Positions 8,336-17,655 of a stretch of DNA of 64,000 nt are shown piece by piece. The notes below the pieces were generated by a model, which was not told the DNA's origin, did not search any database, and was given only the letters and a program-made list of their open reading frames with translations. The position numbers were made by a program, and so were the translations under genes. Source of the stretch: Lachnospiraceae bacterium. GTDB lineage: Bacteria; Bacillota; Clostridia; Lachnospirales; Lachnospiraceae. The DNA lies in contig JAFXXN010000175.1 in the NCBI GenBank assembly GCA_017542245.1, positions 26,488-90,487 on the forward strand. The letters are read 5' to 3'. How positions within the stretch are numbered: position 1 is the stretch's first letter; every line of letters begins with the position of its first letter.

Positions 8336-9010
8336 ATGAGGTATTCTATTGAAGGAACTCCCATGCCTGTTGTTATCTGTGAGCTTAACAGCGGTGAAAC
8401 CATGATAACTGAGAAGGGTGCTATGGCATGGATGTCTCCTAATATGAAGATGGAAACTGTCGGAGGCGGTATAGGAAAGATGTTTGGACGTGCTTTTTCA
8501 GGTGAAGCTATGTTCCAGAACCGTTATACTGCTGAAGGTGACGGCATGATCGCTTTTGCATCAAGTATGCCCGGTGAAATAAGAGCTTTTGAGATTGCTC
8601 CCGGAAAAGATATGATCTGTCAGAAGTCAGCATTCTTAGCATCAACATCAGATGTTGAACTTTCTATTTTTGTTAATAAGAAAGTAACATCCGGTCTTTT
8701 CGGTGGTGAAGGTTTCATCATGCAGCGTCTTTCGGGTAATGGTGTTGCATTTGTAGAGCTTGACGGATATATCAAAGAGTATGATCTTCAGGCAGGTCAG
8801 TCTATGGTTATCGATACCGGTTATTTGGCAGCTATGGAACCCACAGTTAATATTGAAATCCAGACTGTAGCCGGAATAAAGAATAAGCTTTTCGGTGGTG
8901 AAGGATTCTTTAATACAGTTCTTACAGGCCCCGGAAAGATTTGGATCCAGTCTATGCCTGTTTCTTCACTTGCTGGTTCACTTATCCCGTTCTTACCCGG
9001 CCGTGGCTGA
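8336..9010 (+). CDS. AIM24/TIGR00266-family protein
   Basis: A 224-residue protein of the AIM24 (TIGR00266) family, rich in Gly and Met, with repeated beta-strand segments such as VTSGLFGGEGF and IKNKLFGGEGF, which reflect the internal pseudo-repeat of the fold. The family occurs widely in bacteria and, as AIM24, in mitochondria, where it supports inner-membrane organisation; the bacterial role is not established. There is no signal peptide. ATG 8336 has an ideal GGAGG site 8 nt upstream. An ATG-TAA pair at 8331-8336 sits between that site and the start, too close to GGAGG to be efficient. The perfect promoter suggests high expression. It is a single-gene unit ended by the hairpin at 9045. 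Confidence 0.88.
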   Translation: MRYSIEGTPMPVVICELNSGETMITEKGAMAWMSPNMKMETVGGGIGKMFGRAFSGEAMFQNRYTAEGDGMIAFASSMPGEIRAFEIAPGKDMICQKSAFLASTSDVELSIFVNKKVTSGLFGGEGFIMQRLSGNGVAFVELDGYIKEYDLQAGQSMVIDTGYLAAMEPTVNIEIQTVAGIKNKLFGGEGFFNTVLTGPGKIWIQSMPVSSLAGSLIPFLPGRG

Positions 9011-9044
9011 TATGTAACTCAACAATAAAGCACTATTTATCAAA

Positions 9045-9079
9045 GGCTTGCCATATATGGCAGGCTCTTTTTTATTTTT
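9045..9079 (+). terminator. Rho-independent terminator after the AIM24-family gene
   Basis: GCTTGCCATA/TATGGCAGGC stem (9046-9065) followed by a long T-rich tract (9066-9079). Confidence 0.88.
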
Positions 9080-9101
9080 CTTTTTCAAAACAACATAATC
9101 A

Positions 9102-9130
9102 GTGACAAAATATAAAATATATGGTAATAT
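9102..9130 (+). promoter_or_regulatory. Promoter of the GH31 gene, abutting the leader repeat
   Basis: GTGACA (9102-9107), 17-nt spacer and TAATAT (9125-9130). The -10 hexamer is the first hexamer of repeat copy C, so the transcript would begin within the repeat. Confidence 0.55.
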
Positions 9131-9219
9131 AACAAAATAGAAGATATCCCCCACCTCTTAGCAAAGCATCATTTTGTTAACGTGGAAACGTAGAAGGCGT
9201 TTTTGTGGTGACATTGACT
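9125..9219 (+). repeat. Leader repeat, copy C (expanded hairpin-1 loop)
   Basis: TAATAT-AACAAAA start, hairpin 1 with the CCACCTCTTAGC insertion also seen in copy B, hairpin 2 (GGAAACG.../GGCGTTTTT) and the ACATTGACT end. It ends 30 nt before the GH31 start codon. Confidence 0.85.
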
Positions 9220-9249
9220 AAAGATTATTAACGACAGGAGAAAAGATTT

Positions 9250-11616
9250 ATGCTTCCATGTATTCCTTACGATCAAAATGTGATAACAGATTTTGAAAAG
9301 AATAGCGATTATGTTATTCTTAAGCTGAAAGAAGGAAAGATCAAGTTAACGCCTGTTAATGAGAGAAGTATACGTATTATGTATACTAAAAAGGACTTCT
9401 TTTCTAATGAAGACTTGAATCCTGATAAGCAGGCAAAGCCCGGTCTCATAGACCTTGTTCCATATACAGACTTTGAGATTAATGATGGTACCGAAAAAGA
9501 TCTGATAGAATTTTCTTTACCTAAGCTTATCATAGAAATAGACAAAAAAACGAATTCATTTAATTACTATGACAGAAATGAAGATGGTTCTAAAGGAAAG
9601 CTTTTGCTTAAGGAAGGCAAAAGATCTAAAGAAATTGAAGAATTTCCTATTTACCGAATAGCTGAAAATTCGGGTAAAAAGGAATATATAGAAACAGCTG
9701 ACGGAAAGAAAGAAGTGTTTAGAGATGCCGGGAAGATACAGACCGGCTCTGCATACCATACCTGGTTAAGACTTAAATTTGATGAGGATGAAGCTTTATA
9801 TGGATTAGGTCAACATGAAGAAGGCTTTGGAAACTTAAGGGGTAAAAGGGTTTATCTTCATCAGGGTAACAGAAAGATAGCCATTCCGGTCCTTGTTTCA
9901 TTAAAAGGCTATGGAATCATGATTAATTCTTATAGTCCGTCAATCTTTAATGATACCGAAGAAGGAACATACTATTATACAGAAGCTGATGAAGAAATGG
10001 ACTTCTTCTTCATGAATGGCAACAGTCCTGACGGAGTAATAAAAGAATACAGAAAAATCACAGGAAAAGCTGCTATGCTTCCTAAGTGGGCATATGGATA
10101 TATTCAGTCCCAGGAAAGATATGAAACTCAGGAAGAAATACTGAATGTTGCAGAACAATATCGAAAAAGGAATATTGGCTTAGATTGTATAGTCCTTGAC
10201 TGGATTTCATGGGAAGATAACTGCTGGGGGCAGAAAAGTTTTGATCCGGCAAGATTTCCGAACACCGATATGATGACAAAAACACTGCATGACAACCATG
10301 TTCATTTTATGATTTCTATCTGGCCCAACATGGCTGAGATTACAGAAAATCATAAAGAGATGAAAGCTGCCGGATTAATGCTTCCGGGATACAGTTTGTA
10401 TGATCCTTTTAAAGCGGAAGCACGAAAGCTGTACTGGAAACAGGCAAATGAAGGTTTGTTTAAACATGGGATTGATGCTTGGTGGTGTGATAACAGTGAA
10501 CCCATAGCTCCGGAATGGATGAGACAGGTTAGGCCTGACAGTGCCAAAATGTTTGCAGATTATATTTCTGAAACATCATATATCATGCCTGCGACAAAAA
10601 CTAATGCTTACGGTCTTTATCATGCGCAAGGTATATATGAAGGCCAAAGATCCGTAACAGATGAAAAGAGAGTAATAAATCTTACACGAAGCGGATATAT
10701 AGGTCAGCAAAAATATGGAACAATTCTCTGGTCAGGAGATATCTCTGCTTCATGGGATACATTAAGAAAACAGGTTTCTGCCGGTACAGGCTTCTGTGCA
10801 TCAGGTATGCCTTACTGGACTGTTGATATAGGTGCTTTTTTCGTAAAGAACGGAATAAACTGGTACTGGGACGGAGAATATGATGAAGGTCCTAAGGATC
10901 CGGCATATTGTGAACTTTTTACAAGATGGTATCAATGGGCAGCATTTCTTCCGATTTTCCGAGGACACGGAACTGATTTCAGAAGGGAACTGTGGGAGTT
11001 TGACAATTCCGACGCTCCTTTCTATAAAGCATTATTAAAAGCAAACAGAGTAAGATATGAACTTATGCCGTATATTTACTCTTTAGCCGGTATGGTATGG
11101 CTTGAAGATAGTTTGATCATCAAACCTCTGGCATATTCTTTCGGTGATGACAAAAATACGTGGAACATAAAGAATCAATATATGTTCGGAGATTCCATGA
11201 TGGTCTGTCCTGTGACAGAACCGATGTATTTTAATACAGAAGTTGTTTCACACACGCGAAAGGTATACCTGCCTAAAGGCTGTGGGTGGTATGAATATTT
11301 TACCTCACGGTTCTATGAAGGCGGTCAGTGGATTGATGCAGATGCTGAACTTGATCATATTCCGGTATTTGTCCGCGAAGGGTCGATAATCCCTGTAACT
11401 GAGTTTGCGCTTTCTACGGAAGAACAGTCTAACGATATAGTATTTATTGTTTATCCCGGAAAAGATGCTTCATTTAAGCTTTATCAGGACAGTGGTGACG
11501 GATATGCTTATGAAAAGGGAGCATTTACGGTAACGGATATTGTCTGGGATGATAAAGAGCAGAAGCTTACTCCTGATGATATTAACTATAGAGTGATTAG
11601 TAATATAACAAAATAG
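9250..11616 (+). CDS. Glycoside hydrolase family 31 (alpha-glucosidase/alpha-xylosidase)
   Basis: A retaining exo-alpha-glycosidase of 788 residues without a signal peptide, so it probably acts on imported oligosaccharides. The catalytic nucleophile is Asp414 in DAWWCDNSEP, and the acid/base candidate is Asp497 in WSGDISASWD. The N-terminal beta-sandwich (about 1-270), the catalytic barrel (about 275-600) and C-terminal beta domains are all present. The WWxDxxEP form of the nucleophile motif resembles xyloglucan alpha-xylosidases and related enzymes more than classical maltases, but specificity is inference. A GGAG site precedes ATG 9250. The last codons (SNITK-stop) are read from the start of repeat copy D. 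It shares the glycan theme of the GH3 and GH94 genes. Confidence 0.92.
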   Translation: MLPCIPYDQNVITDFEKNSDYVILKLKEGKIKLTPVNERSIRIMYTKKDFFSNEDLNPDKQAKPGLIDLVPYTDFEINDGTEKDLIEFSLPKLIIEIDKKTNSFNYYDRNEDGSKGKLLLKEGKRSKEIEEFPIYRIAENSGKKEYIETADGKKEVFRDAGKIQTGSAYHTWLRLKFDEDEALYGLGQHEEGFGNLRGKRVYLHQGNRKIAIPVLVSLKGYGIMINSYSPSIFNDTEEGTYYYTEADEEMDFFFMNGNSPDGVIKEYRKITGKAAMLPKWAYGYIQSQERYETQEEILNVAEQYRKRNIGLDCIVLDWISWEDNCWGQKSFDPARFPNTDMMTKTLHDNHVHFMISIWPNMAEITENHKEMKAAGLMLPGYSLYDPFKAEARKLYWKQANEGLFKHGIDAWWCDNSEPIAPEWMRQVRPDSAKMFADYISETSYIMPATKTNAYGLYHAQGIYEGQRSVTDEKRVINLTRSGYIGQQKYGTILWSGDISASWDTLRKQVSAGTGFCASGMPYWTVDIGAFFVKNGINWYWDGEYDEGPKDPAYCELFTRWYQWAAFLPIFRGHGTDFRRELWEFDNSDAPFYKALLKANRVRYELMPYIYSLAGMVWLEDSLIIKPLAYSFGDDKNTWNIKNQYMFGDSMMVCPVTEPMYFNTEVVSHTRKVYLPKGCGWYEYFTSRFYEGGQWIDADAELDHIPVFVREGSIIPVTEFALSTEEQSNDIVFIVYPGKDASFKLYQDSGDGYAYEKGAFTVTDIVWDDKEQKLTPDDINYRVISNITK

Positions 11617-11680
11617 AAGATGCAGAGCATCGTTTTGTTACCGAGGAAACGCTGAAGGCGTTTTAGAGGTGACATTGACA
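11601..11680 (+). repeat. Leader repeat, copy D
   Basis: Full 80-nt copy: TAATAT-AACAAAA, hairpin 1 (GATGC-AGA-GCATC), hairpin 2 (GGAAACGC/GGCGTTTT), end GACATTGACA. It encodes the end of the GH31 gene and stops 53 nt before ilvB. Confidence 0.9.
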
Positions 11681-11733
11681 ATACGGAATATTTATAAAAA
11701 AATCCAATATACGTCAGTAATTTGAGGAATAAT

Positions 11734-13410
11734 ATGAAATCAAAGAAGATAACAGGAGCTGAAATACTTGTAAGAGTATTGATTGAACAGGGTACAGATA
11801 TAGTTTTCGGATATCCGGGCGGACAGGTCATGGATATATATGAAAGCCTGTTCCATCATCGAAAAGAAATAAAGCATATTTTAACTGCACATGAACAAGG
11901 AGCTGCACATGCTGCTGACGGATATGCCAGGGCTACCGGAAAAACCGGTGTAGTTATAGCAACATCCGGTCCGGGTGCAACCAATCTTGTTACAGGAATA
12001 GCTGCAGCATATATGGATTCAATACCCGTAGTGGCAATAACCGGAAATGTTCCTACATCACAGATAGGAACTGACAGCTTTCAGGAAGTTGATATTACAG
12101 GCATAACAATTCCTATAACAAAACATAACTTTTTCGTCGATGATGTGGCAAAACTTGCCGGTGTTCTCAGAAAAGCTTTTTTACTTGCCGCGTCAGGAAG
12201 ACCCGGACCTGTTCTGGTAGATATCCCAAAAGATGTTCAGGAAGCTTTGTTCCCTTATGAGCCCCAAGGTCCTGTAATGAAGGAAAGTCCTTTTGCCGCA
12301 AAAGATATACGGATAAAAGAAGCGGCGGCTATCATTAATCAGGCCAAAAGGCCATATATTTATTTTGGCGGTGGAATCATTTCATCGGATGCGGAAGAAG
12401 AGCTGCTTAAATTGTCGGAATTAACCGATGCACCAATGGGATGTTCAATGATGGGGATATCAGCAATACCGTCCGATTATCCACGTTTTCTTGGAATGCA
12501 GGGTATGCACGGACATTACTCAAGTACGGTTGCCATGAACAAAGCCGATGTAATAATTGCTTTAGGGGTTCGTTTTAATGACAGATCTACAAATGACAGG
12601 CTGAAATTTGAGCCAAACGCCAAAGTTGTCCATATAGATATTGATGGGTCCGAACTTTCTAAAACCGTTGAAGCATACTGTGGTTTGAGAGGAGAGCTTA
12701 AACAGACTCTTCAAAGTCTTCTTCCTCTGATAGAAAAAAGAGAAAATGAAATCTGGTGGAAAAATATTAAAAGTTTAAAGAATTCGGAAGCAGCCATGGC
12801 TGATAAGCGTGAAGGATTTACGCCGGCGAATCTTTATTCGATACTTAACAAATTCAAAAACGAGAATACACCGGTTGTAACTGATGTGGGGCAGCATCAG
12901 GTTTGGGCTTCTCAATATATGAATTTTTACAAAAAAAGAAAGTTTATTTCAAATTGCGGCTTAGGAGCAATGGGTTATGGTATGGGAGCCGCGATAGGTG
13001 CTTCCTTTGGACTTAACAGAAAAGAAAAAGTCTTGCTTATAACAGGTGACGGAAGTTTCGGAATGAATCTGAATGAACTTGCGACTGCTGTAACCTACAA
13101 TATCCCGATGACTATAGTTATCCTAAACAATCATACTCTGGGTATGGTTAGGCAGCTGCAGACCATGTTTTATCATAAGCATTATTCTGCAACAGATATT
13201 GACAGAAAGACTGATTTTGTACTTTTGGCAAATTCGTTTGGTCTCAAAGCAAGAAAAACTGAAAATTTAAGCGAACTTGAAAAGGCTCTTAAAGAAGCGG
13301 ATAATTGTAAGGGTCCGTTCCTTATAGAGTGTGTAATTGATAAAGACGAATCTGTACTCCCTATGTTTAAACCAGGAGGAAGTACAGAAGATATAATCAC
13401 AGAAATATAA
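11734..13410 (+). CDS. ilvB: Acetolactate synthase large (catalytic) subunit
   Basis: ThDP-dependent enzyme condensing two pyruvates, or pyruvate and 2-oxobutyrate, in valine/leucine/isoleucine synthesis. The N-terminal pyrimidine-binding part has HEQGAAHAADGYAR with the catalytic Glu (about residue 54). The central FAD/domain-2 region follows, and the ThDP/Mg motif GDGSFGMN...NN lies near 437-466. ATG 11734 is chosen because GAGG lies 6 nt upstream; the longer frame from TTG 11722 contains that site. The 558-residue length is normal for the biosynthetic enzyme. No regulatory small subunit (ilvN) is adjacent. No T-box or attenuator is seen; only repeat copy D precedes it. Confidence 0.95.
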   Translation: MKSKKITGAEILVRVLIEQGTDIVFGYPGGQVMDIYESLFHHRKEIKHILTAHEQGAAHAADGYARATGKTGVVIATSGPGATNLVTGIAAAYMDSIPVVAITGNVPTSQIGTDSFQEVDITGITIPITKHNFFVDDVAKLAGVLRKAFLLAASGRPGPVLVDIPKDVQEALFPYEPQGPVMKESPFAAKDIRIKEAAAIINQAKRPYIYFGGGIISSDAEEELLKLSELTDAPMGCSMMGISAIPSDYPRFLGMQGMHGHYSSTVAMNKADVIIALGVRFNDRSTNDRLKFEPNAKVVHIDIDGSELSKTVEAYCGLRGELKQTLQSLLPLIEKRENEIWWKNIKSLKNSEAAMADKREGFTPANLYSILNKFKNENTPVVTDVGQHQVWASQYMNFYKKRKFISNCGLGAMGYGMGAAIGASFGLNRKEKVLLITGDGSFGMNLNELATAVTYNIPMTIVILNNHTLGMVRQLQTMFYHKHYSATDIDRKTDFVLLANSFGLKARKTENLSELEKALKEADNCKGPFLIECVIDKDESVLPMFKPGGSTEDIITEI

Positions 13411-14650
13411 AATCCAGATTGTCTTTTGAATGATCAAGAAGAATATAATACGACAGTTTTTTTAATCTGTCTTCATCAAAATGCAGAAGATCGTTTACGG
13501 GAAGATAAAAGTCAGGTGACTCGTAATTTTCTTTATAACGGTTTTCTGCAGCTTTTTTATCGAATGTTATGAAACTTGACGGGATTTTTAAAAAACTTCC
13601 TTTTACTTTTATATAAGCTGTCTGAGGAGTGGCTTTTTTTCTGGAATCAGAAGAAGTAAAAGAAGCCACGGATTTATGAACGGCAGAATCTTCTTCAGGA
13701 AAATAAAAATAGTCTCTGTAGTTTGAGAAGAAGAGTTTCAAAGAAGCATCTTTAACGTCAAGTGATATTTTTAGAGTATATTTGCCTATACAGCCTATAT
13801 CATAATTAAATACGATACTTGATATTTCGCCATTTTCCTCCTGCTTATTTACAAAACAGGAAAAATCCCCTTTCTGCACAGAAAACAGAAGTCCCAGCCT
13901 GCATAAATAAATAACTGCCTCAAGATTATCCTGATTGCTTGAGAGCATATCCTGTAAAAAGCTGTCATTACTGATAGGGTAAAGATGAGCCAAATCGTCA
14001 CTTAAGGTTTTGGGTTCATAGTCAGGTATAAGCCCAACATTCTCAGAGAGACAGTTTATAGCCTTTAATCTGTTTATTTTATTTTCAGCAAGGAATTTTA
14101 CATAAAAATGACAGATGTTTTCTCCGGAAATCTTTTCTGTAAATTCCTGTCCCATAAGTTTTCTTAAATAGTTCAATTTAGTCGAAACAAAGCCTAACGG
14201 AGCTTTGATCGGCTTAATGAAGCTAAATATATCAGATGATTTTATCCTTAAGTGCTGTATTTTTTGAAATATTTCCGAAAACTCCGGACCGATATTGTTC
14301 TGTATTTGACCGTTTTTCCTTATTTGTTCAATCCTGCCTGAAATATAAGGTATATCAAAGTTTTCACCCTTATAACTAAGTACTTTTTCATAATTTTCAG
14401 CCATATCAAGGAAAGATTTAATCACTAAAAGCTCCTCTGTTATATCTTCTGAAAAAAACTGTCTCACTTTAAGCCTGCCACCTGACAGAAAGGCTGTCCC
14501 AATAAGAAAGATACATCCGTTTGCAGCCTCAAATGAAGTAGTTTCAATATCGAAGATAAGAAGCTTATCTATTGAAATGTCCTTATAGATCACATTGGCT
14601 GTTTTTATATATAATTTCGTCTTATCCGAATCACGCTCATATATTTTCAT
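13397..14650 (-). CDS. YprB-like RNase H-fold exonuclease
   Basis: A 417-residue protein whose first ~190 residues match the YprB ribonuclease-H-like (DEDD exonuclease) domain. Motif I is FDIETTSF, motif II is SYKGENFDIPYI, and a later conserved Asp lies in DNLEAVIYLCRLG. Such proteins are predicted metal-dependent 3'-5' nucleases acting on single-stranded nucleic acid; the cellular target is unknown. The C-terminal half is poorly conserved and likely accessory. GGAG precedes the start. Its stop codon lies inside the 3' end of ilvB, a 14-nt antiparallel overlap, so transcripts of the two genes converge without a separate terminator. Confidence 0.8.
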   Translation of the reverse strand: MKIYERDSDKTKLYIKTANVIYKDISIDKLLIFDIETTSFEAANGCIFLIGTAFLSGGRLKVRQFFSEDITEELLVIKSFLDMAENYEKVLSYKGENFDIPYISGRIEQIRKNGQIQNNIGPEFSEIFQKIQHLRIKSSDIFSFIKPIKAPLGFVSTKLNYLRKLMGQEFTEKISGENICHFYVKFLAENKINRLKAINCLSENVGLIPDYEPKTLSDDLAHLYPISNDSFLQDMLSSNQDNLEAVIYLCRLGLLFSVQKGDFSCFVNKQEENGEISSIVFNYDIGCIGKYTLKISLDVKDASLKLFFSNYRDYFYFPEEDSAVHKSVASFTSSDSRKKATPQTAYIKVKGSFLKIPSSFITFDKKAAENRYKENYESPDFYLPVNDLLHFDEDRLKKLSYYILLDHSKDNLDFIFL

Positions 14651-14814
14651 GTTTTGCTCCGATAAATATAATCTATTATTCGGGTGTGTTTCTAAATCAC
14701 CTACATTATCTGCTTAAGTTTATGTATTATTATATCATATTCCTATTTATTGTAAATATACTTGGTTGATTTGATTCTATTATCTTTGGCATCTTAAATA
14801 ATGCTTTTTTATTT

Positions 14815-14905
14815 GGGGGATGCTTTCACCTCATCCGGCTGCTTCGCAGCCATCTTCACTTCGCCAGTGAGGCATCTCAACCATTTCGTGGTAGAGATAA
14901 TATTT
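14815..14905. repeat. REP-like intergenic element with GGCTGC-TTC-GCAGCC hairpin
   Basis: In a 288-nt gap (14651-14938) lies a GC-richer segment. It contains CACCTCATCC, a perfect 6-bp hairpin with a TTC loop, a second stem (CTTCAC/GTGAGG) and flanking GATGC/GCATC. It resembles the CCTCATCCG...TTCGC... intergenic repeats common in gut Clostridia. No gene is seen in the rest of the gap. Confidence 0.6.
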
Positions 14906-14907
14906 AC

Positions 14908-14936
14908 TTGATTTTATAATTGAAATGTTGTAAAAT
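14908..14936 (+). promoter_or_regulatory. Promoter candidate immediately upstream of cls
   Basis: TTGATT (14908-14913), 17-nt spacer, TAAAAT (14931-14936). The predicted transcript start (about 14943) falls at the start codons, implying a leaderless message from ATG 14945, or that another promoter is used. Confidence 0.45.
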
Positions 14937-14938
14937 AT

Positions 14939-16615
14939 ATGTTTATGAAAGAAAATAAGAGCAGACACAAAAGAAAAGGTTATATAAAGACGTATGTGAG
15001 CGGTTTCATTCGTGCATTTGTAATCGCCCTTCTTCTTTTATTTCAGTTTGGGATTATATTTCTTTTATCTTATTATCTTATTTTTGGTGTATATATCTAT
15101 TTCGCAGTTGAAATTGTAAGTGTTTTTGTTGTTATCGGACTTGTTAATAAACGAACAAATGCTTCATTTAAAATCGGATGGCTTGTTACAATAACTCTGG
15201 TTCCTTTAGCAGGACTTGTAATGTATTTGTTATGGGGCGCAAACAGAAGTAACAGGATTAAAAGACGTAATCTGTATTACATCCGTTACGGAGAACAATT
15301 TTTAAAGTCGGATAAGACGGTACTCAGCAATTACATAGAACGTTATCAAAGAAGTTCAAATGCGGTAACATATCTTGAAAACTGCAATTTCCCTTTATTT
15401 GGGAATAACAGTTTTACGTATTATCCTATGGGCGAGGATGCTTTTGAAGCAATCATAGAAGATCTTGAAAAGGCAGAGAAGTTTATTTTCATTGATTTCT
15501 TTATCGTCGCAGACGGAATATTATGGAATAAGATAAAAGAGATACTGCTTGAAAAAGCAAAGATGAATGTTGAGATTAAATTTCTTTATGACGATTACGG
15601 CTCAATGTTCAGAACCAGCAAACAGTTATGGAATGAATTGAAGGAAAATGGTATTGAGGTCGCAGAGTTTAATTCAATAGGTAAATACATTGACAAACTT
15701 TATCTTAACTACAGAAGCCATCAGAAAATAGTTGTAATCGATGGCAAAGTAGGTTATACGGGCGGATTTAATCTTGCGGATGAATATGTAAATGCGGTTT
15801 CACGTTTCGGTATATGGAAGGACACCGGTGTGAGGATTGAAGGGGACGGTGTATTCGGATTGACCGCAACATTTCTTCAGATGTGGACCATGACAACCGA
15901 AAAGTTGATAGAGGATTATAATATTTATAAATATAATCCCAAAGACGATATCATAGATAAATCTGAATATGAAGAAGCATGCCAATCTGAAGATAAGAAT
16001 ATAGACCAATATGAAACCGTGACGTCAGAAATAAACGACAAAAATAAGCTTTCAAGCAAATCCGGAAAAGGTTTCTGTCAGATTATTTCAGACGGCCCTG
16101 CAAACAATCCGGAGAATCCTATTGCCGATACGTTGCTTCAGATAATATACAGTTCATCAGATTATATTTATATTACTACTCCGTATCTTATCCTTGATGA
16201 TGATATTATGGAAGCACTTGCAATATCAGCCAAAAGAGGTACTGATGTCAGAATAATAACTCCCGGTATTCCGGATAAAAAAATAATCTATCAGTTAACA
16301 AAATACAGTTATGGATATCTTTTAGAAAACGGTGTAAGGATATTCGAGTATACCCCCGGATTTATGCATGCCAAGACGATACTTACCGATGAATGCGCAC
16401 TTGTGGGAACGATAAATCTTGATTTCAGAAGCCTGTATATACATTATGAATGCGGTGCACTGATGTGGGACAAAAATATGAACACTGATATTATGAACGA
16501 TTTTAAAGAAACAATGGATGCCTCTAAGGAAATCACTTTGGAGGAATGGAAGAAGAGACCTGTCCCAATAAAGATTATCCAGAACTTTTTCAATCTTTTC
16601 TCAAGCCTGATGTAA
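14939..16615 (+). CDS. cls: Cardiolipin synthase (phospholipase D family)
   Basis: Condenses two phosphatidylglycerols into cardiolipin at the membrane. The 558-residue protein has two N-terminal membrane helices (about residues 20-45 and 50-66) followed by two PLD domains with complete HKD motifs: HQKIVVIDG (about 261) and HAKTILTDE (about 477). It is somewhat longer than the usual ~480-510 residues because of a charged linker between the PLD domains (about 320-385). The start is uncertain: ATG 14939 and ATG 14945 are in frame and neither has a clear Shine-Dalgarno site; the nearby promoter would favour leaderless initiation at 14945. Confidence 0.9.
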   Translation: MFMKENKSRHKRKGYIKTYVSGFIRAFVIALLLLFQFGIIFLLSYYLIFGVYIYFAVEIVSVFVVIGLVNKRTNASFKIGWLVTITLVPLAGLVMYLLWGANRSNRIKRRNLYYIRYGEQFLKSDKTVLSNYIERYQRSSNAVTYLENCNFPLFGNNSFTYYPMGEDAFEAIIEDLEKAEKFIFIDFFIVADGILWNKIKEILLEKAKMNVEIKFLYDDYGSMFRTSKQLWNELKENGIEVAEFNSIGKYIDKLYLNYRSHQKIVVIDGKVGYTGGFNLADEYVNAVSRFGIWKDTGVRIEGDGVFGLTATFLQMWTMTTEKLIEDYNIYKYNPKDDIIDKSEYEEACQSEDKNIDQYETVTSEINDKNKLSSKSGKGFCQIISDGPANNPENPIADTLLQIIYSSSDYIYITTPYLILDDDIMEALAISAKRGTDVRIITPGIPDKKIIYQLTKYSYGYLLENGVRIFEYTPGFMHAKTILTDECALVGTINLDFRSLYIHYECGALMWDKNMNTDIMNDFKETMDASKEITLEEWKKRPVPIKIIQNFFNLFSSLM

Positions 16616-16671
16616 CATTTAACTAAATTAATTTAAGTACTTTATTCAATATTCAAGAGGTGGATTGTCTT

Positions 16672-16932
16672 ATGAAAAAAAGATATAAGGAACTCTGCAC
16701 GTGCAAACATTGCGGTAAAACGTATGAAGGATATAAAAATACAAGTACCTGTGATGACTGCAAAGATATTGACAACATGATCTTCACACAGATACGAGTT
16801 TATCTTAGAAAATATCCAAACAGTAATGCAATCCAGATATCGGAAGCCCTTGGCATAAGTACAAACCTTATCATGAAATATATAGATGAGGGAAGGCTTT
16901 TCTTTGGAAAGGGAACATTTTCAAAATTATAA
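16672..16932 (+). CDS. YvyF/TIGR03826-like zinc-ribbon and HTH protein
   Basis: A short protein of 86 residues with two CxxC pairs near the N-terminus (CTCKHC and CDDC), consistent with a zinc ribbon. A helix-turn-helix-like segment follows (IQISEALGISTNLIMKYIDEG). This architecture matches the YvyF/TIGR03826 proteins often found in flagellar operons, but no flagellar gene is nearby. ATG 16672 is preferred because AGAGGTGG ends 8 nt upstream; the in-frame GTG at 16660 overlaps that site. It may be a small regulator. The stop codon overlaps the first bases of repeat copy E. Confidence 0.72.
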   Translation: MKKRYKELCTCKHCGKTYEGYKNTSTCDDCKDIDNMIFTQIRVYLRKYPNSNAIQISEALGISTNLIMKYIDEGRLFFGKGTFSKL

Positions 16933-17002
16933 CAAAACATAAGATAAAGCATCATTTTTTTTACATGGAAACGCTAAGGATGTTTCCGGAGCAATATTGA
17001 TA
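16925..17002 (+). repeat. Leader repeat, copy E (diverged)
   Basis: AATTAT-AACAAAA start, shortened hairpin 1, hairpin 2 with GGAAAC/GTTTCC arms (fully paired despite sequence change), and TTGATA at the end. It ends 19 nt before ruvA. Confidence 0.75.
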
Positions 17003-17021
17003 ATAAAAAACGGAGACCATC

Positions 17022-17639
17022 ATGATTTCATATTTACGAGGAAAATATCTGGACCGAACTGAAGACGGAAATATTATCATTCTGGTTAACGGTATCGGTT
17101 TTGAAGTTACTGTGACAACTGAAGTCCTTGGAATGATAGAACACAGAAAAGATGAAGAAATAGAAATATATACTTATATGCAGGTAAAAGAGGACGGTAT
17201 GGCTCTTTTCGGATTCAGTTCTCTTGATGAAATGTCTGTATTTAAGAAAATAATTGGAGTAAGCGGAATAGGACCCAAAGGCGGAATAAGCATACTTTCT
17301 ACTTTGTCAAGGGAACAACTTATTCTTGCTGTTATTGAAGAAAACAGCGACCTGATTTCCAAAGCACCGGGAATTGGTAAAAAAACTGCCGCAAAACTTG
17401 TACTTGAGTTAAAAGACAAATTTAAGCTTTCGGATGCATTAAACGGTAATTCCGGTGTCGAAAATACAAATGTTCTGTCTGATGCTTCTACAGACAATTC
17501 TATAGTAAACGATGCTATAGCCGCTCTTGTTTCTTTGGGATACAGTTCGCAGGAAAGCACAAAAGCTGTACGTGCAGTTGAGATTACCGAAGATATGACT
17601 GTTGATAAGCTCTTAAGCTTAAGTTTGAGAAATATTTGA
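17022..17639 (+). CDS. ruvA: Holliday junction DNA helicase subunit RuvA
   Basis: Binds four-way junctions as a tetramer and recruits RuvB for branch migration in recombinational repair. The 205 residues contain the N-terminal OB fold ([13 protein letters not shown]...), paired helix-hairpin-helix motifs ([11 protein letters not shown] and [14 protein letters not shown]) and the C-terminal RuvB-binding three-helix domain (about 155-205). A GGAG site precedes ATG 17022. It is followed by ruvB after 16 nt in the usual order. Repeat copy E occupies its leader. Confidence 0.97.
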   Translation: MISYLRGKYLDRTEDGNIIILVNGIGFEVTVTTEVLGMIEHRKDEEIEIYTYMQVKEDGMALFGFSSLDEMSVFKKIIGVSGIGPKGGISILSTLSREQLILAVIEENSDLISKAPGIGKKTAAKLVLELKDKFKLSDALNGNSGVENTNVLSDASTDNSIVNDAIAALVSLGYSSQESTKAVRAVEITEDMTVDKLLSLSLRNI

Positions 17640-17655
17640 TTCCCGGAGGTTAAAA

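Noticed and set aside
11722-11733. TTG start of ilvB
   Set aside because: The Shine-Dalgarno GAGG lies inside this segment and is correctly spaced for ATG 11734.
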